From an uncultured Muribaculaceae bacterium (lineage in GTDB: Bacteria > Bacteroidota > Bacteroidia > Bacteroidales > Muribaculaceae): a stretch of 64,000 bases of DNA. Numbering within the stretch: position 1 is the stretch's first letter; each line of letters begins with the position of its first letter. The stretch is taken from contig CAKUAR010000010.1 in the NCBI GenBank assembly GCA_934636465.1, positions 4,777-68,776 of the forward strand. Reading direction: 5' to 3'. The notes beneath the pieces were generated by a model. That model saw only the letters and a list, made by a program, of their open reading frames with translations, had not been told where the DNA came from and did no database searches. Positions 1-7,734 of the stretch are shown in pieces. The position numbers and the translations under genes are program-made.

Positions 1-1121
1 GAGACATAACATTCTCCATCAGGATAGTTTTCAATTTTATAATAAAAATAGTTATACTCAACAAAAGAGGAATCTAATGTTTTTGTGACGCTCATTGGTT
101 GCGATTTTGGCTCAGTTAGTTTGATAATCTGCTTGACAGAGCGTTCTATTGCCGTTAGTTTCCGGTACAACGACTCTAATATGGAATCGAGAACCATCTG
201 TATAATAGTCTCGCGACATTCGACATCATTCCAAAAGCAATGAATCAGCAGCAGAAAGTCACTGAGGTTGATTGTCGGTCGGTCGTTGAGATAAGCCGCC
301 GCCTGCATCAGCCGGAACGCTTTCTTCCATCGACGGTCAGAAACATAGTAGAGCAACTGGTTGCCCTCCGCTTTCTCTTTGGCATTGATAGCCTTGCGTA
401 GCGACTTGATGGCTTCTGTGACTTCGTCGCTGAGGGTTATGGTCTGCGACTCCGACTGCCAGCGTTCATATATTTCTTTGGTTATGGCCATAGAGTCGTC
501 AATAGGCTTGCGCTCCATCTTCTCCACTTTAAGCATTTTGAAAAATGCCGATTCACTCTCTATGCAGTTCGACACCATGCGCACAAGGAAGCGGTCCCAC
601 AACGCTTCCAAACCTTCATCTTTTGCCGGCAACTCGTTGGACGCGGCAATCAACACTTTCATCGGTATATGTAGCGTATGGCTTCCATTGTGATATATGT
701 GCTCGTTTATGGCTGTTAGCAGCGTGTTCTGAATAGATGGTCCGGCTTTCCAAATCTCGTCGAGAAACACCACATCGGCCGATGGCAAGAATCCTTCCAC
801 CAAACGCTCATACTTATCCTCGTTCTTTAGGCGTGAGATTGATATAGGACCGAATATCTCATCGGGAGTTGAGAAACGCGACATCAGATAGTCGAATGAT
901 TTGGCATCTTTGAACACTCCTTTGAGCCTCGCAGACACAAGGCTCTTGCCCGTTCCCGGAGGCCCCAACAAGAAAATATTTTCTCCGGTCACAGCGCAAA
1001 GCAGTGCCATAGCAATAATCTGCTCCTTTTCATACACTCCTTGGGCCAACCAATCAATCAGCTGTCGAATATGCGACTTTGGCGTAAGAAAAATGTCTCT
1101 TTGGTAGTTCTTGCCAGCCAT
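1..1121 (-). CDS. MoxR/RavA-type AAA+ ATPase, 3' end outside window
   Basis: Reading down from the ATG at 1121 gives 373 residues before the window edge. Walker A GPPGTGKS is at residues 53-60 and Walker B VVFLDEI at about 117-123, followed by KAGPSIQNTLLTAINE, the pattern of the RavA branch of MoxR ATPases. MoxR proteins are hexameric chaperone-like ATPases that usually work with a von Willebrand factor A protein encoded directly downstream; that partner, if present, lies beyond base 1. The region after the AAA core (about residue 220 on) is helical and poorly conserved. The gene starts 51 nt after the small membrane protein gene and is probably the fourth gene of the 2959-to-1 operon. The MoxR assignment is secure; RavA orthology is an inference. 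Confidence 0.85.
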   Translation of the reverse strand, partial: MAGKNYQRDIFLTPKSHIRQLIDWLAQGVYEKEQIIAMALLCAVTGENIFLLGPPGTGKSLVSARLKGVFKDAKSFDYLMSRFSTPDEIFGPISISRLKNEDKYERLVEGFLPSADVVFLDEIWKAGPSIQNTLLTAINEHIYHNGSHTLHIPMKVLIAASNELPAKDEGLEALWDRFLVRMVSNCIESESAFFKMLKVEKMERKPIDDSMAITKEIYERWQSESQTITLSDEVTEAIKSLRKAINAKEKAEGNQLLYYVSDRRWKKAFRLMQAAAYLNDRPTINLSDFLLLIHCFWNDVECRETIIQMVLDSILESLYRKLTAIERSVKQIIKLTEPKSQPMSVTKTLDSSFVEYNYFYYKIENYPDGECYV

Positions 1122-1172
1122 AATAACAGATAAAATCAATCACCTATCGTCTCGTCAATTATTTTGAAAACG

Positions 1173-1364
1173 CTATTTTTGAGCATCGATATATTTGCGT
1201 CCAAGTATCATCAGCCCTGCGACGTAACCAATGAAAAACTCAACCCGTATATCCTTATATGGAGAAAGAATTGATGCGGCAAGCACACCCATAAAATTGA
1301 TGAATATCTCATACTTAATTTGTTTAATAATTGACTTTATTTTTTCTTTTTTTCCCATTTTCAA
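1173..1364 (-). CDS. Small hypothetical membrane protein (63 aa)
   Basis: A 63-residue protein with a lysine-rich N-terminus (MKMGKKEKIKSIIKQIKYE) followed by two hydrophobic stretches, about residues 21-34 and 42-56, so it probably forms a two-helix membrane hairpin. It overlaps the 3' end of the preceding 349-aa gene by 41 nt in another frame, which suggests translational coupling, and it lies 51 nt before the MoxR ATPase gene. No family recognised. The position inside a same-strand operon and the hydrophobic pattern support a real gene, but a chance reading frame is not excluded. Confidence 0.5.
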   Translation of the reverse strand: MKMGKKEKIKSIIKQIKYEIFINFMGVLAASILSPYKDIRVEFFIGYVAGLMILGRKYIDAQK

Positions 1365-2373
1365 GTTTGTTTTTAATTAAAATTATTTGCCATTGCATTT
1401 GTTTTTCATGGGTATCATCATTTCCAAAATTTAAATTAAGATGCAGTCCATGCTGCTCTGTTTTTTGCCTGAAATACTTAAGGATAGACAACGTCTCCTC
1501 GTCTGATGCAGGAGTTTTTGCAGAGGTTGTTATAATCGCTATGGCTTCATTGCAATCGGAATGTCCGGACCACAGTCCAGGAGCATGGGTGTAATTATCG
1601 GCCAAATCAATAAGGTATTCTATTCGGCTTATGGAATCATAAGCTCGTGATTTAAGATTATACTCATCAATACTTTCTGCATTCATAATATTATTTTTTA
1701 GTTGAGAAGTGCGTTCTTCGCCAAGCAGAGATAGCATTTGCTTCAATATACCAACCCGCTTGTCCATTTCCTCAAGATATTCAATTCGTTTTTCAATGCG
1801 GTGTAGTCTCATACGCTTTATACGATTCTGGTGCTTCATGCGGTAGCTGATTATGTCAAAATATGCACACATATCATTTATTTCTTGCTGATTGCGCATA
1901 ATATTGTCGAGAAACATTGATTTTCGCTCATACGGTCGATGTATTCTTTGTTCTAATTCTTGAGCTTTGATGCCATATTCTGAGTTACATTCTTCATCAA
2001 AGTCAAATATAGACGCCTCTTCTGGGTCAAATCCATAGAAAGTCATTCCCCACAAGATTGCTCCGGCAATCTCGGCTTCTGCGAATGAATTATTTTCTTT
2101 TAAAACCACATTCTTTCCCACGGTGTTTTCCCAATGGTCACCTTCAACATTGTTGGCAACCATAGGCACCGAACCAGGAGAAAACCATTCGTTGCGCGGG
2201 CTGACGTCGAATGTCACCTCACCACCATCGCCTTTGAAATCAATATGACGTATGAGGTCAAAGGCCATCTTGTAGCTTTCCACGCATTTAATTGAGTTTT
2301 CATTACGATGAGTGCTTCTAAGCGCGGCAATTACTTCATCAAAAGTAAGCTTGTCGAATATAACATTCATCAA
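1324..2373 (-). CDS. Uncharacterised protein, DUF6557-like N-terminus plus coiled coil
   Basis: A 349-aa soluble protein with no signal peptide. The N-terminal ~120 residues (SYKMAFDLI, then NEWFSPGSVPMV, then EIAGAILWGMTFYGFDPEE) recall short Bacteroidales proteins annotated DUF6557, with the same W-containing turn and a closing MTF-GF motif; this match is from memory and not verified. Residues about 150-225 are rich in R, K, E and L in heptad-like spacing and probably form a coiled coil. The C-terminal third is polar and unassigned. The start overlaps the upstream 206-aa gene by 35 nt and the end overlaps the 63-aa gene, so the genes are tightly packed. Base use is visibly A/T-richer than in the housekeeping genes from 3.4 kb on. 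Function unknown. Confidence 0.75.
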   Translation of the reverse strand: MMNVIFDKLTFDEVIAALRSTHRNENSIKCVESYKMAFDLIRHIDFKGDGGEVTFDVSPRNEWFSPGSVPMVANNVEGDHWENTVGKNVVLKENNSFAEAEIAGAILWGMTFYGFDPEEASIFDFDEECNSEYGIKAQELEQRIHRPYERKSMFLDNIMRNQQEINDMCAYFDIISYRMKHQNRIKRMRLHRIEKRIEYLEEMDKRVGILKQMLSLLGEERTSQLKNNIMNAESIDEYNLKSRAYDSISRIEYLIDLADNYTHAPGLWSGHSDCNEAIAIITTSAKTPASDEETLSILKYFRQKTEQHGLHLNLNFGNDDTHEKQMQWQIILIKNKLENGKKRKNKVNY

Positions 2374-2905
2374 AGCCTTTTTCTGCCTTGCTCACCTCGT
2401 TGCCATCTACGTCAACACAAATAGGAGCTTTCTTTGGAGCCGTTACAATAACACTATCCTGGCTGTATTTTCCACAAAGTGCTAATGCCAACCGCTTTAA
2501 TTCCTCAAAACCCTTTGAATTGCCATTTTTGTCATAATTGAAAACATTAAATGAAGGCACATACTCGTCGTCCAGCCCATCACCACCTTTGTGTCTGCCA
2601 TAAGTGGGTAAAAACAAATATCCGCTTTGCCTCAAATCGCTTATAAGTGCTCTCGTTTGCTTATCATTAACCTCTTGTGGCATGTCAATTCTATAAGCCA
2701 TAATGTTTATCATTCCATTATCACCATACTTTTTAAGCAATCTATTTAATGTTACCTCATCAACTCTGACTGGCTTACATTGATTAATTGTTACTTCATA
2801 AAATCTGCTCATGACATCTTCCTCTTTAGAGCCAGCCTTTTGATTAAGCTTTCTGAAAGCCTCTTTATTCCTTTTCCTCTCTTCAGCAATACTTATATTA
2901 ATCAT
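2339..2905 (-). CDS. Uncharacterised protein, first gene of the RavA-type operon
   Basis: The reading frame opens at 2959, but the second ATG at 2905 (MINISIAEERKRNKEAF) is preferred because a TAGGTG element precedes it closely; this gives 188 aa. The core reads INIMAYRIDMPQEVNDKQT, then SDLRQSGYLFLPTYG, then EYVPSFNVFNYD, then LALALCGKYSQDSVIV. The order of an N/AY motif, a GY-hydrophobic-G motif, an E-SF-V motif and a KY-QDSVI motif resembles the general plan of DUF3293 proteins, a weak inference. No catalytic motif recognised. It overlaps the next gene by 35 nt, indicating coupled translation. No TAnnTTTG promoter was found immediately upstream. Confidence 0.7.
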   Translation of the reverse strand: MINISIAEERKRNKEAFRKLNQKAGSKEEDVMSRFYEVTINQCKPVRVDEVTLNRLLKKYGDNGMINIMAYRIDMPQEVNDKQTRALISDLRQSGYLFLPTYGRHKGGDGLDDEYVPSFNVFNYDKNGNSKGFEELKRLALALCGKYSQDSVIVTAPKKAPICVDVDGNEVSKAEKGFDECYIRQAYF

Positions 2906-2918
2906 TGCACCTATTATT

Positions 2919-3110
2919 TTATAAAAATATTTTTCCTGACATTGCAAAAGTTTCTTCATGCTCTTGCAAACGCTTTTGTTTATCTATGAAACTTCCAAAC
3001 GGCTTGAATCACTTAATGTTGAGTCCAGCTTTGTCATATTGTCCTCTATTGAAGTTGCCACAAAGGAATCATCAATGTGTATCACTTGTCGATACTGCTT
3101 GAAATTTTCT
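2919..3110 (-). pseudogene. Possible remnant of a gene upstream of the accessory operon
   Basis: On the minus strand about 3110-2985 encodes a protein-like tail (FKQYRQVIHIDDSFVATSI... ending LEVS-stop). A shift of one base at about 2985-2992 would continue it as FIDKQKRLQEHEETFAMSG and stop at 2919-2921, only 13 nt before the ATG at 2905. The composition is protein-like and the stop is well placed for an operon, so this could be a frameshifted 3' end of a lost first gene. The evidence is weak and the stretch may be non-coding. Confidence 0.25.
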
Positions 3111-3434
3111 GGAAAAATAACCGCCCCCACCCCTCCTTGTCTTTGCCAGAGAAAGAACGAGAAACGCAGGACTGACACGTGTTTTTTCGATAAACACAAA
3201 GATTTTCTGGTGTTCACATGGCACCATACGACATTATGGCAGTATTTTTCGGCACTGGTGTCAAGTTTTCTTTTTAAAGAATATAAAATTAGTCCTTTTC
3301 GTGTTAATTCAGCTTAAAAACACTGCTTCGGGTATTGTTTTTGACAAATTCAAGTATAACTTTACAGCGAAATTTAAAAGTTAAAATTTAACTATTGAAT
3401 ATTTAATTCGACAAAACATTTAACATTATAACTT
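3111..3434. other. Intergenic region between divergent operons
   Basis: About 320 nt between the accessory operon and the protease gene, which diverge. It becomes A/T-rich towards the protease start. A TAACTTTA at 3357-3364 is one base off the Bacteroidota -7 consensus and may drive the protease gene. No RNA gene, repeat or convincing reading frame is seen. Confidence 0.4.
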
Positions 3435-4994
3435 ATGAAAAAGAACACAAAAATGGCCGTTATGCTCATAGGAGCATCTATCGTAGGGTCTGCATCAACC
3501 ATATTTGCAACCACGGCCCTTTCTAAATCAGGAATCATCAAAGATGAGTTCATTCCAAAACAAGAAGTTTCTGAGCCAAACAACTTTGTCAAGACAGCCG
3601 TGCGACCCTCGTCGTTCGACACCGACTTCACAAAGGCTGCCGAGTCAACCATTAACTCCGTGGTGAGCATAAAGTCGTTCTCCGCACCAAAGCAGCAACA
3701 ACAAATGTTCCAGGGCGGCGGAGATTTCTTCGATCCATTTGAATTTTTCTTCGGTCCTGGCAACGGCAGTTCACAGCGCCGCAAGCAGCAGCAACAGCCC
3801 AAACAAGAGAAATCAGAGCCACAACCCACTGGCCTTGGCTCCGGCGTGATAATCTCTGACGACGGCTACATCGTGACCAACAACCACGTTATCGACGGCG
3901 CCGAGAAACTTGAAGTCACACTCAACGACAACAGCACTTTCAATGCCCGCGTCATTGGCACCGACCCAAAGTCTGACTTGGCTCTGCTCAAAATCTCTGC
4001 CAAAAAGAAGCTCCAACCTATCGTGTTTGGCAACTCCGACGACATAAAGGTTGGCGAATGGGTTCTCGCAGTCGGCAACCCCTACGGTTTCACATCTACC
4101 GTAACTGCCGGCATCATCAGCGCCAAGGGACGTAGCCTAAGCGTTGGCGCCAATTCTGGCCGCGACCTCGGAATCGAGTCGTTCATACAGACCGATGCCG
4201 CCATCAACCCCGGAAACAGTGGTGGTGCGCTCGTCAACACCAATGGTGAGCTGATTGGCATCAACACCCAAATCTATTCTTCCACTGGTTCTTATTCTGG
4301 CACAGGTTTCGCAATTCCTTCTGGCACAGTGAAGAAAATCGTTACTGACCTCAAGCAATATGGCACAGTGCAACGCGCAGTGCTCGGCATTCAGTTCACC
4401 GAACTCGACGCCGACAAGGCCAAGGAGAAGAACATCACCGCTACCAATGAAGGTGTGCTTGTAGCCAAGGTCACCGACCGCAGTGCTGCTAAGGAAGCCG
4501 GACTTGAAGAAGGCGACGTTATCGTAGGTCTCAACGGAAGTGACGTGAAAAATGGTGCACAGATGGTTGAGCAAATGAGCAAGCTCCGTCCTGGCGACAA
4601 GGCCACTGTCAAGTATTATCGCGACAACAAGCTCAAGACTACCACTGTCACATTCAAGAACGACCAAGGCAACACCAAGATTTCTAAGGGTATGGACATG
4701 ATGTCACTTGGTTGTGCTTTCCAGGCATTGACCGAGCAAGACAAGAAAGACCTCAACATCTCTACAGGTATCAAGGTGGTCGGTGTCAAGGCAGGTAAAT
4801 TCAAGGCAGCAGGCATCAAAGACGGCTTCGTGATTACCGACATCAACAACTTTCCAGTTTCTTCCCGTGAGGACGTTGAGAACGTGTATGGTCAGATAAT
4901 GCGTGACTCCGACAGCGACAAGGTGATGTTTATCACTGGCCTCTACCCAACAGGCAAGAAGGTTTACTACGCTGTTGACCTCAGCGACGACTGA
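3435..4994 (+). CDS. degP: DegP/HtrA-type periplasmic serine protease
   Basis: A 519-aa S1C protease that degrades or refolds damaged envelope proteins. Residues 1-29 form a signal sequence or membrane anchor. The catalytic triad is visible: H151 in TNNHVIDG, D181 in KSDLALLKI and S262 in PGNSGGALVN. Two PDZ domains follow, about residues 305-400 (LGIQF...EGVLVAKV) and 420-515. A Q- and F-rich insert at residues 86-135 before the protease core is the usual LA-loop region but strikingly low in complexity (KQQQQ runs). The gene stands alone, followed by a hairpin terminator at 5047-5084 and then rpoD. degP, degQ and htrA paralogues cannot be told apart here. Confidence 0.95.
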   Translation: MKKNTKMAVMLIGASIVGSASTIFATTALSKSGIIKDEFIPKQEVSEPNNFVKTAVRPSSFDTDFTKAAESTINSVVSIKSFSAPKQQQQMFQGGGDFFDPFEFFFGPGNGSSQRRKQQQQPKQEKSEPQPTGLGSGVIISDDGYIVTNNHVIDGAEKLEVTLNDNSTFNARVIGTDPKSDLALLKISAKKKLQPIVFGNSDDIKVGEWVLAVGNPYGFTSTVTAGIISAKGRSLSVGANSGRDLGIESFIQTDAAINPGNSGGALVNTNGELIGINTQIYSSTGSYSGTGFAIPSGTVKKIVTDLKQYGTVQRAVLGIQFTELDADKAKEKNITATNEGVLVAKVTDRSAAKEAGLEEGDVIVGLNGSDVKNGAQMVEQMSKLRPGDKATVKYYRDNKLKTTTVTFKNDQGNTKISKGMDMMSLGCAFQALTEQDKKDLNISTGIKVVGVKAGKFKAAGIKDGFVITDINNFPVSSREDVENVYGQIMRDSDSDKVMFITGLYPTGKKVYYAVDLSDD

Positions 4995-5046
4995 TAAACA
5001 CAAGTTGCCGGCTTCTGGCCGGCCAATCATACTGAACTTAAATAAT

Positions 5047-5084
5047 AAGGTCGGAGGGCATACAAGCTCCCCGACCTTTTATTT
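5047..5084 (+). terminator. Rho-independent terminator of the DegP gene
   Basis: AAGGTCGG at 5047-5054 pairs with CCGACCTT at 5071-5078, followed by TTTT. It separates the protease gene from rpoD. Confidence 0.8.
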
Positions 5085-5235
5085 GCCCCCCCCCAAAAAA
5101 ATGCCAGTGCAAGGCGGCGCATACATCAAAACCAGCGTCAATCCGTAGCCTGCATTTGAGGCAGACAATAAATTAAAAATTCTTAACAATAAACACAAAA
5201 TTCCGCAAAACCTTTCACCTCTCAAAAATTTTGAA

Positions 5236-5243
5236 TAACTTTG
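5236..5243 (+). promoter_or_regulatory. -7 promoter element of rpoD
   Basis: TAACTTTG matches the Bacteroidota TAnnTTTG consensus and lies 26 nt before the rpoD ATG. A TTTC at 5213-5216 may act as a degenerate -33 element. Confidence 0.7.
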
Positions 5244-5269
5244 CGTGTTTTAATATCTACATTTAATTA

Positions 5270-6127
5270 ATGAGACAATTAAAGATTACCAAATCTATCA
5301 CCAATCGCGAGAGCGCGTCTCTTGACAAGTATCTGCAAGAAATCGGTCGTAAGGACCTCATTACAGTCGATGAAGAAGTGGAACTTGCACAGCGCATCAA
5401 GAAAGGTGACCAGGCAGCCCTCGACAAACTTGTAAGCGCGAATCTGCGTTTCGTCGTTTCCGTAGCAAAACAGTATCAAAACCAAGGATTAAGCCTCCCC
5501 GACTTAATCGACGAAGGTAATTTAGGCCTAATTAAGGCAGCTCAGAAGTTCGATGAAACTCGTGGTTTCAAGTTTATCTCCTACGCAGTTTGGTGGATTC
5601 GCCAATCAATTCTTCAAGCATTGGCAGAGCAATCGCGCATTGTCCGCCTCCCACTCAACCAAGTTGGCTCTCTCAACAAAATCGGAAAAGCGCTGTCGCG
5701 TTTCGAGCAGGAAAACGAGCGCCGTCCGTCCGCATCAGAGCTTGCCGACGAGCTTAACGTGCCGGTTGACAAGATTTCCGACACCATGAAAGTGTCGGGT
5801 CGCCATGTGAGCGTTGACGCACCTTTCGTCGATGGCGAGGACAACAGTCTGCTCGACGTGCTCCCCAACGACGACTCCCCAATGGCCGACGCCGAGCTCA
5901 ACCAAGAGTCTCTGTCAAAAGAAGTTAATCGTGCCCTCGACCAGCTCAACCCGCGTGAGCGCGACATTCTGAAAATGTTCTTCGGCATAGGTTGCCAAGA
6001 GATGACTCTTGAGGAAATTGGAGCTAAATTCGACCTGACAAGAGAGCGTGTGCGCCAAATCAAAGAAAAAGCCATACGCCGCCTCAAAGGACAAAAGAGC
6101 AAGCTGCTTAAAGCCTACTTAGGCTGA
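5270..6127 (+). CDS. rpoD: Primary sigma-70 factor RpoD
   Basis: At 285 aa this is the short Bacteroidota housekeeping sigma factor, without region 1.1 or the long non-conserved insert of proteobacterial RpoD. Region 1.2 begins at [11 protein letters not shown]; region 2 contains [30 protein letters not shown] and [15 protein letters not shown]; region 3 contains [10 protein letters not shown]; region 4 ends [18 protein letters not shown], the -35-binding helix-turn-helix. This sigma recognises the TTTG / TAnnTTTG promoters found throughout the window, including the one in front of its own gene. It is monocistronic, between strong terminators. Confidence 0.98.
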   Translation: MRQLKITKSITNRESASLDKYLQEIGRKDLITVDEEVELAQRIKKGDQAALDKLVSANLRFVVSVAKQYQNQGLSLPDLIDEGNLGLIKAAQKFDETRGFKFISYAVWWIRQSILQALAEQSRIVRLPLNQVGSLNKIGKALSRFEQENERRPSASELADELNVPVDKISDTMKVSGRHVSVDAPFVDGEDNSLLDVLPNDDSPMADAELNQESLSKEVNRALDQLNPRERDILKMFFGIGCQEMTLEEIGAKFDLTRERVRQIKEKAIRRLKGQKSKLLKAYLG

Positions 6128-6147
6128 TTTTTAAGGAAAAAGACTAA

Positions 6148-6187
6148 ACTGCTCTGCAAGCACACACTTGCAGAGCAGTCCTTTTTT
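6148..6187 (+). terminator. Strong terminator of rpoD
   Basis: ACTGCTCTGCAAG (6148-6160) pairs perfectly with CTTGCAGAGCAGT (6167-6179) around a 6-nt loop, followed by CCTTTTTT. Confidence 0.95.
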
Positions 6188-6289
6188 ATGGGCCACCCGT
6201 CCTAAGCACATGCCCCATAAGCACAATGGTAATCCGGCAGCTCTGCCAAAAACGCCAAAACGCTTGTTGCCTCATCAACATTTTATCGC

Positions 6290-6297
6290 TATATTTG
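6290..6297 (+). promoter_or_regulatory. -7 promoter element of the leuC operon
   Basis: TATATTTG at 6290-6297 fits TAnnTTTG, with GTTG at 6266-6269 as a near-match -33 element 20 nt upstream. It lies 36 nt before the leuC ATG. Confidence 0.7.
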
Positions 6298-6333
6298 TAG
6301 ATACAAGCATTTTGCGGCTAGACATAAAACAAG

Positions 6334-7734
6334 ATGAATACGCTATTCGACAAAATATGGGATTCTCACGTCATCAACACAATTCCAGGAGGCCCCTCAA
6401 TTCTCTACATCGACCGCTTGTTTTGCAACGAGACAACAAGCCCACAAGCATTTAGCAGTCTGCGCGAGCGTGGCCTTGAAATTCGCCACCCCGAAAGTGC
6501 CATTTGCACCATCGACCACAATCTGCCCACCACCGATCAAGACAAGCCCGTGAGCGACGCAGCTTCACGTCACCAAATCGAAACCATGCAACTCAATGCG
6601 CAAGATTTCGGTTTGACACTCTTTGAAGCCGGCAGCACACACAACGGAATCACTCACGTAATCGGCCCAGAAAACGGTTTATCCACTCCAGGACAGACCA
6701 TTGCGTGCGGCGGCAGCCATGCCTCCACCCACGGCGCCCTCGGTGCTGTGGCTCTGGCTGTGGGCACAAGCGAGATCGAATCCGTTCTTGCCACACAGTG
6801 CATTTTGCAGGTAAAGCCTCGCACCATGCGCATCACCATAGACGGCGAATTGCGAAAAGGCGTTTCTGCCAAAGACTTAATTCTGCACATAATCAGCAAG
6901 ATGACACCAACCGGAGCCGCTGGCTTCTTTGTGGAGTTTGCCGGCACGGCCATACGCTCGCTTTCCATAGAGGAACGCATGACGGTGTGTAACATGAGCA
7001 TAGAGATGGGGGCACGCGGCAGCATAATTGCCCCCGACGAAAAGACATTCGCCTATCTCAAAGGCCGCGAATTTGCGCCCGTAGGCGAAGATTGGGTGAA
7101 AACCGTAGAATACTGGAAGACACTGTCGAGTGACAGCCATGCCGTGTTCGACCGCGAAGTGAAATTCAAGGCTTCTGACGTGAAGCCACGCATCACCTAT
7201 GGCACGTCGCCCGACATGAGCATAGAGATAACCTCCTCCATACCCAGGCTCGGCGACATTGCGCCCGACCAGCGCAACGCTTTCACCCTGGCACTGACCT
7301 ACATGGGTCTTACACCAGGACAAAAGTTGATTGGACTTCCTGTGGATTACGTGTTTCTCGGCAGCTGTGCCAACGGAAGAATCGAAGATTTCCGCACCTT
7401 TGCCGCCATAGTCAAAGGCCACCGTAAAGCTCCTGGCATAACTGCATGGCTCGTGCCTGGCTCAAACAAGGTGCTACGGCAAATTCGCGACGAGCACATC
7501 GACATTGTACTTCGCGATGCCGGTTTTGAAGTTCGCCAGCCAGGCTGCTCTGCATGCAGGGCTCTCAATCCAGACAAAATCCCAGCCGGCAAATACGTGA
7601 TGTCAACTTCCAACCGCAATTACGAGAACAGTCAAGGCTTAGGTGCGCGCACATTTCTTGCAAGCCCGGCAACAGCGGCTGCTGCCGCAATAACTGGCGT
7701 TGTCACCAACCCTCTTAACCTCCCGCAGCCATGA
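6334..7734 (+). CDS. leuC: 3-isopropylmalate dehydratase large subunit
   Basis: A 466-aa aconitase-superfamily protein. With LeuD it isomerises 2-isopropylmalate to 3-isopropylmalate in leucine synthesis, and LeuCD-type enzymes also act on citramalate. The N-terminus [12 protein letters not shown] is typical. The [4Fe-4S] ligands are C345 ([11 protein letters not shown]), C405 and C408 ([12 protein letters not shown]). The stop overlaps the start of the next gene by 4 nt (ATGA), so the two subunits are translationally coupled. Confidence 0.96.
   Translation: MNTLFDKIWDSHVINTIPGGPSILYIDRLFCNETTSPQAFSSLRERGLEIRHPESAICTIDHNLPTTDQDKPVSDAASRHQIETMQLNAQDFGLTLFEAGSTHNGITHVIGPENGLSTPGQTIACGGSHASTHGALGAVALAVGTSEIESVLATQCILQVKPRTMRITIDGELRKGVSAKDLILHIISKMTPTGAAGFFVEFAGTAIRSLSIEERMTVCNMSIEMGARGSIIAPDEKTFAYLKGREFAPVGEDWVKTVEYWKTLSSDSHAVFDREVKFKASDVKPRITYGTSPDMSIEITSSIPRLGDIAPDQRNAFTLALTYMGLTPGQKLIGLPVDYVFLGSCANGRIEDFRTFAAIVKGHRKAPGITAWLVPGSNKVLRQIRDEHIDIVLRDAGFEVRQPGCSACRALNPDKIPAGKYVMSTSNRNYENSQGLGARTFLASPATAAAAAITGVVTNPLNLPQP

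Noticed and set aside
2958..3317. 119-codon plus-strand frame between the accessory operon and the protease gene
   Set aside because: Composition is irregular (many C, H, F and no domain-like pattern), it overlaps the opposite-strand operon start, and it has no promoter or ribosome-binding site.
3696..3827. CAG/CAA-rich stretch in the protease gene as a variable microsatellite
   Set aside because: It encodes a glutamine-rich loop in frame, and the codons are mixed rather than a pure repeat, so slippage-driven variation is unlikely.
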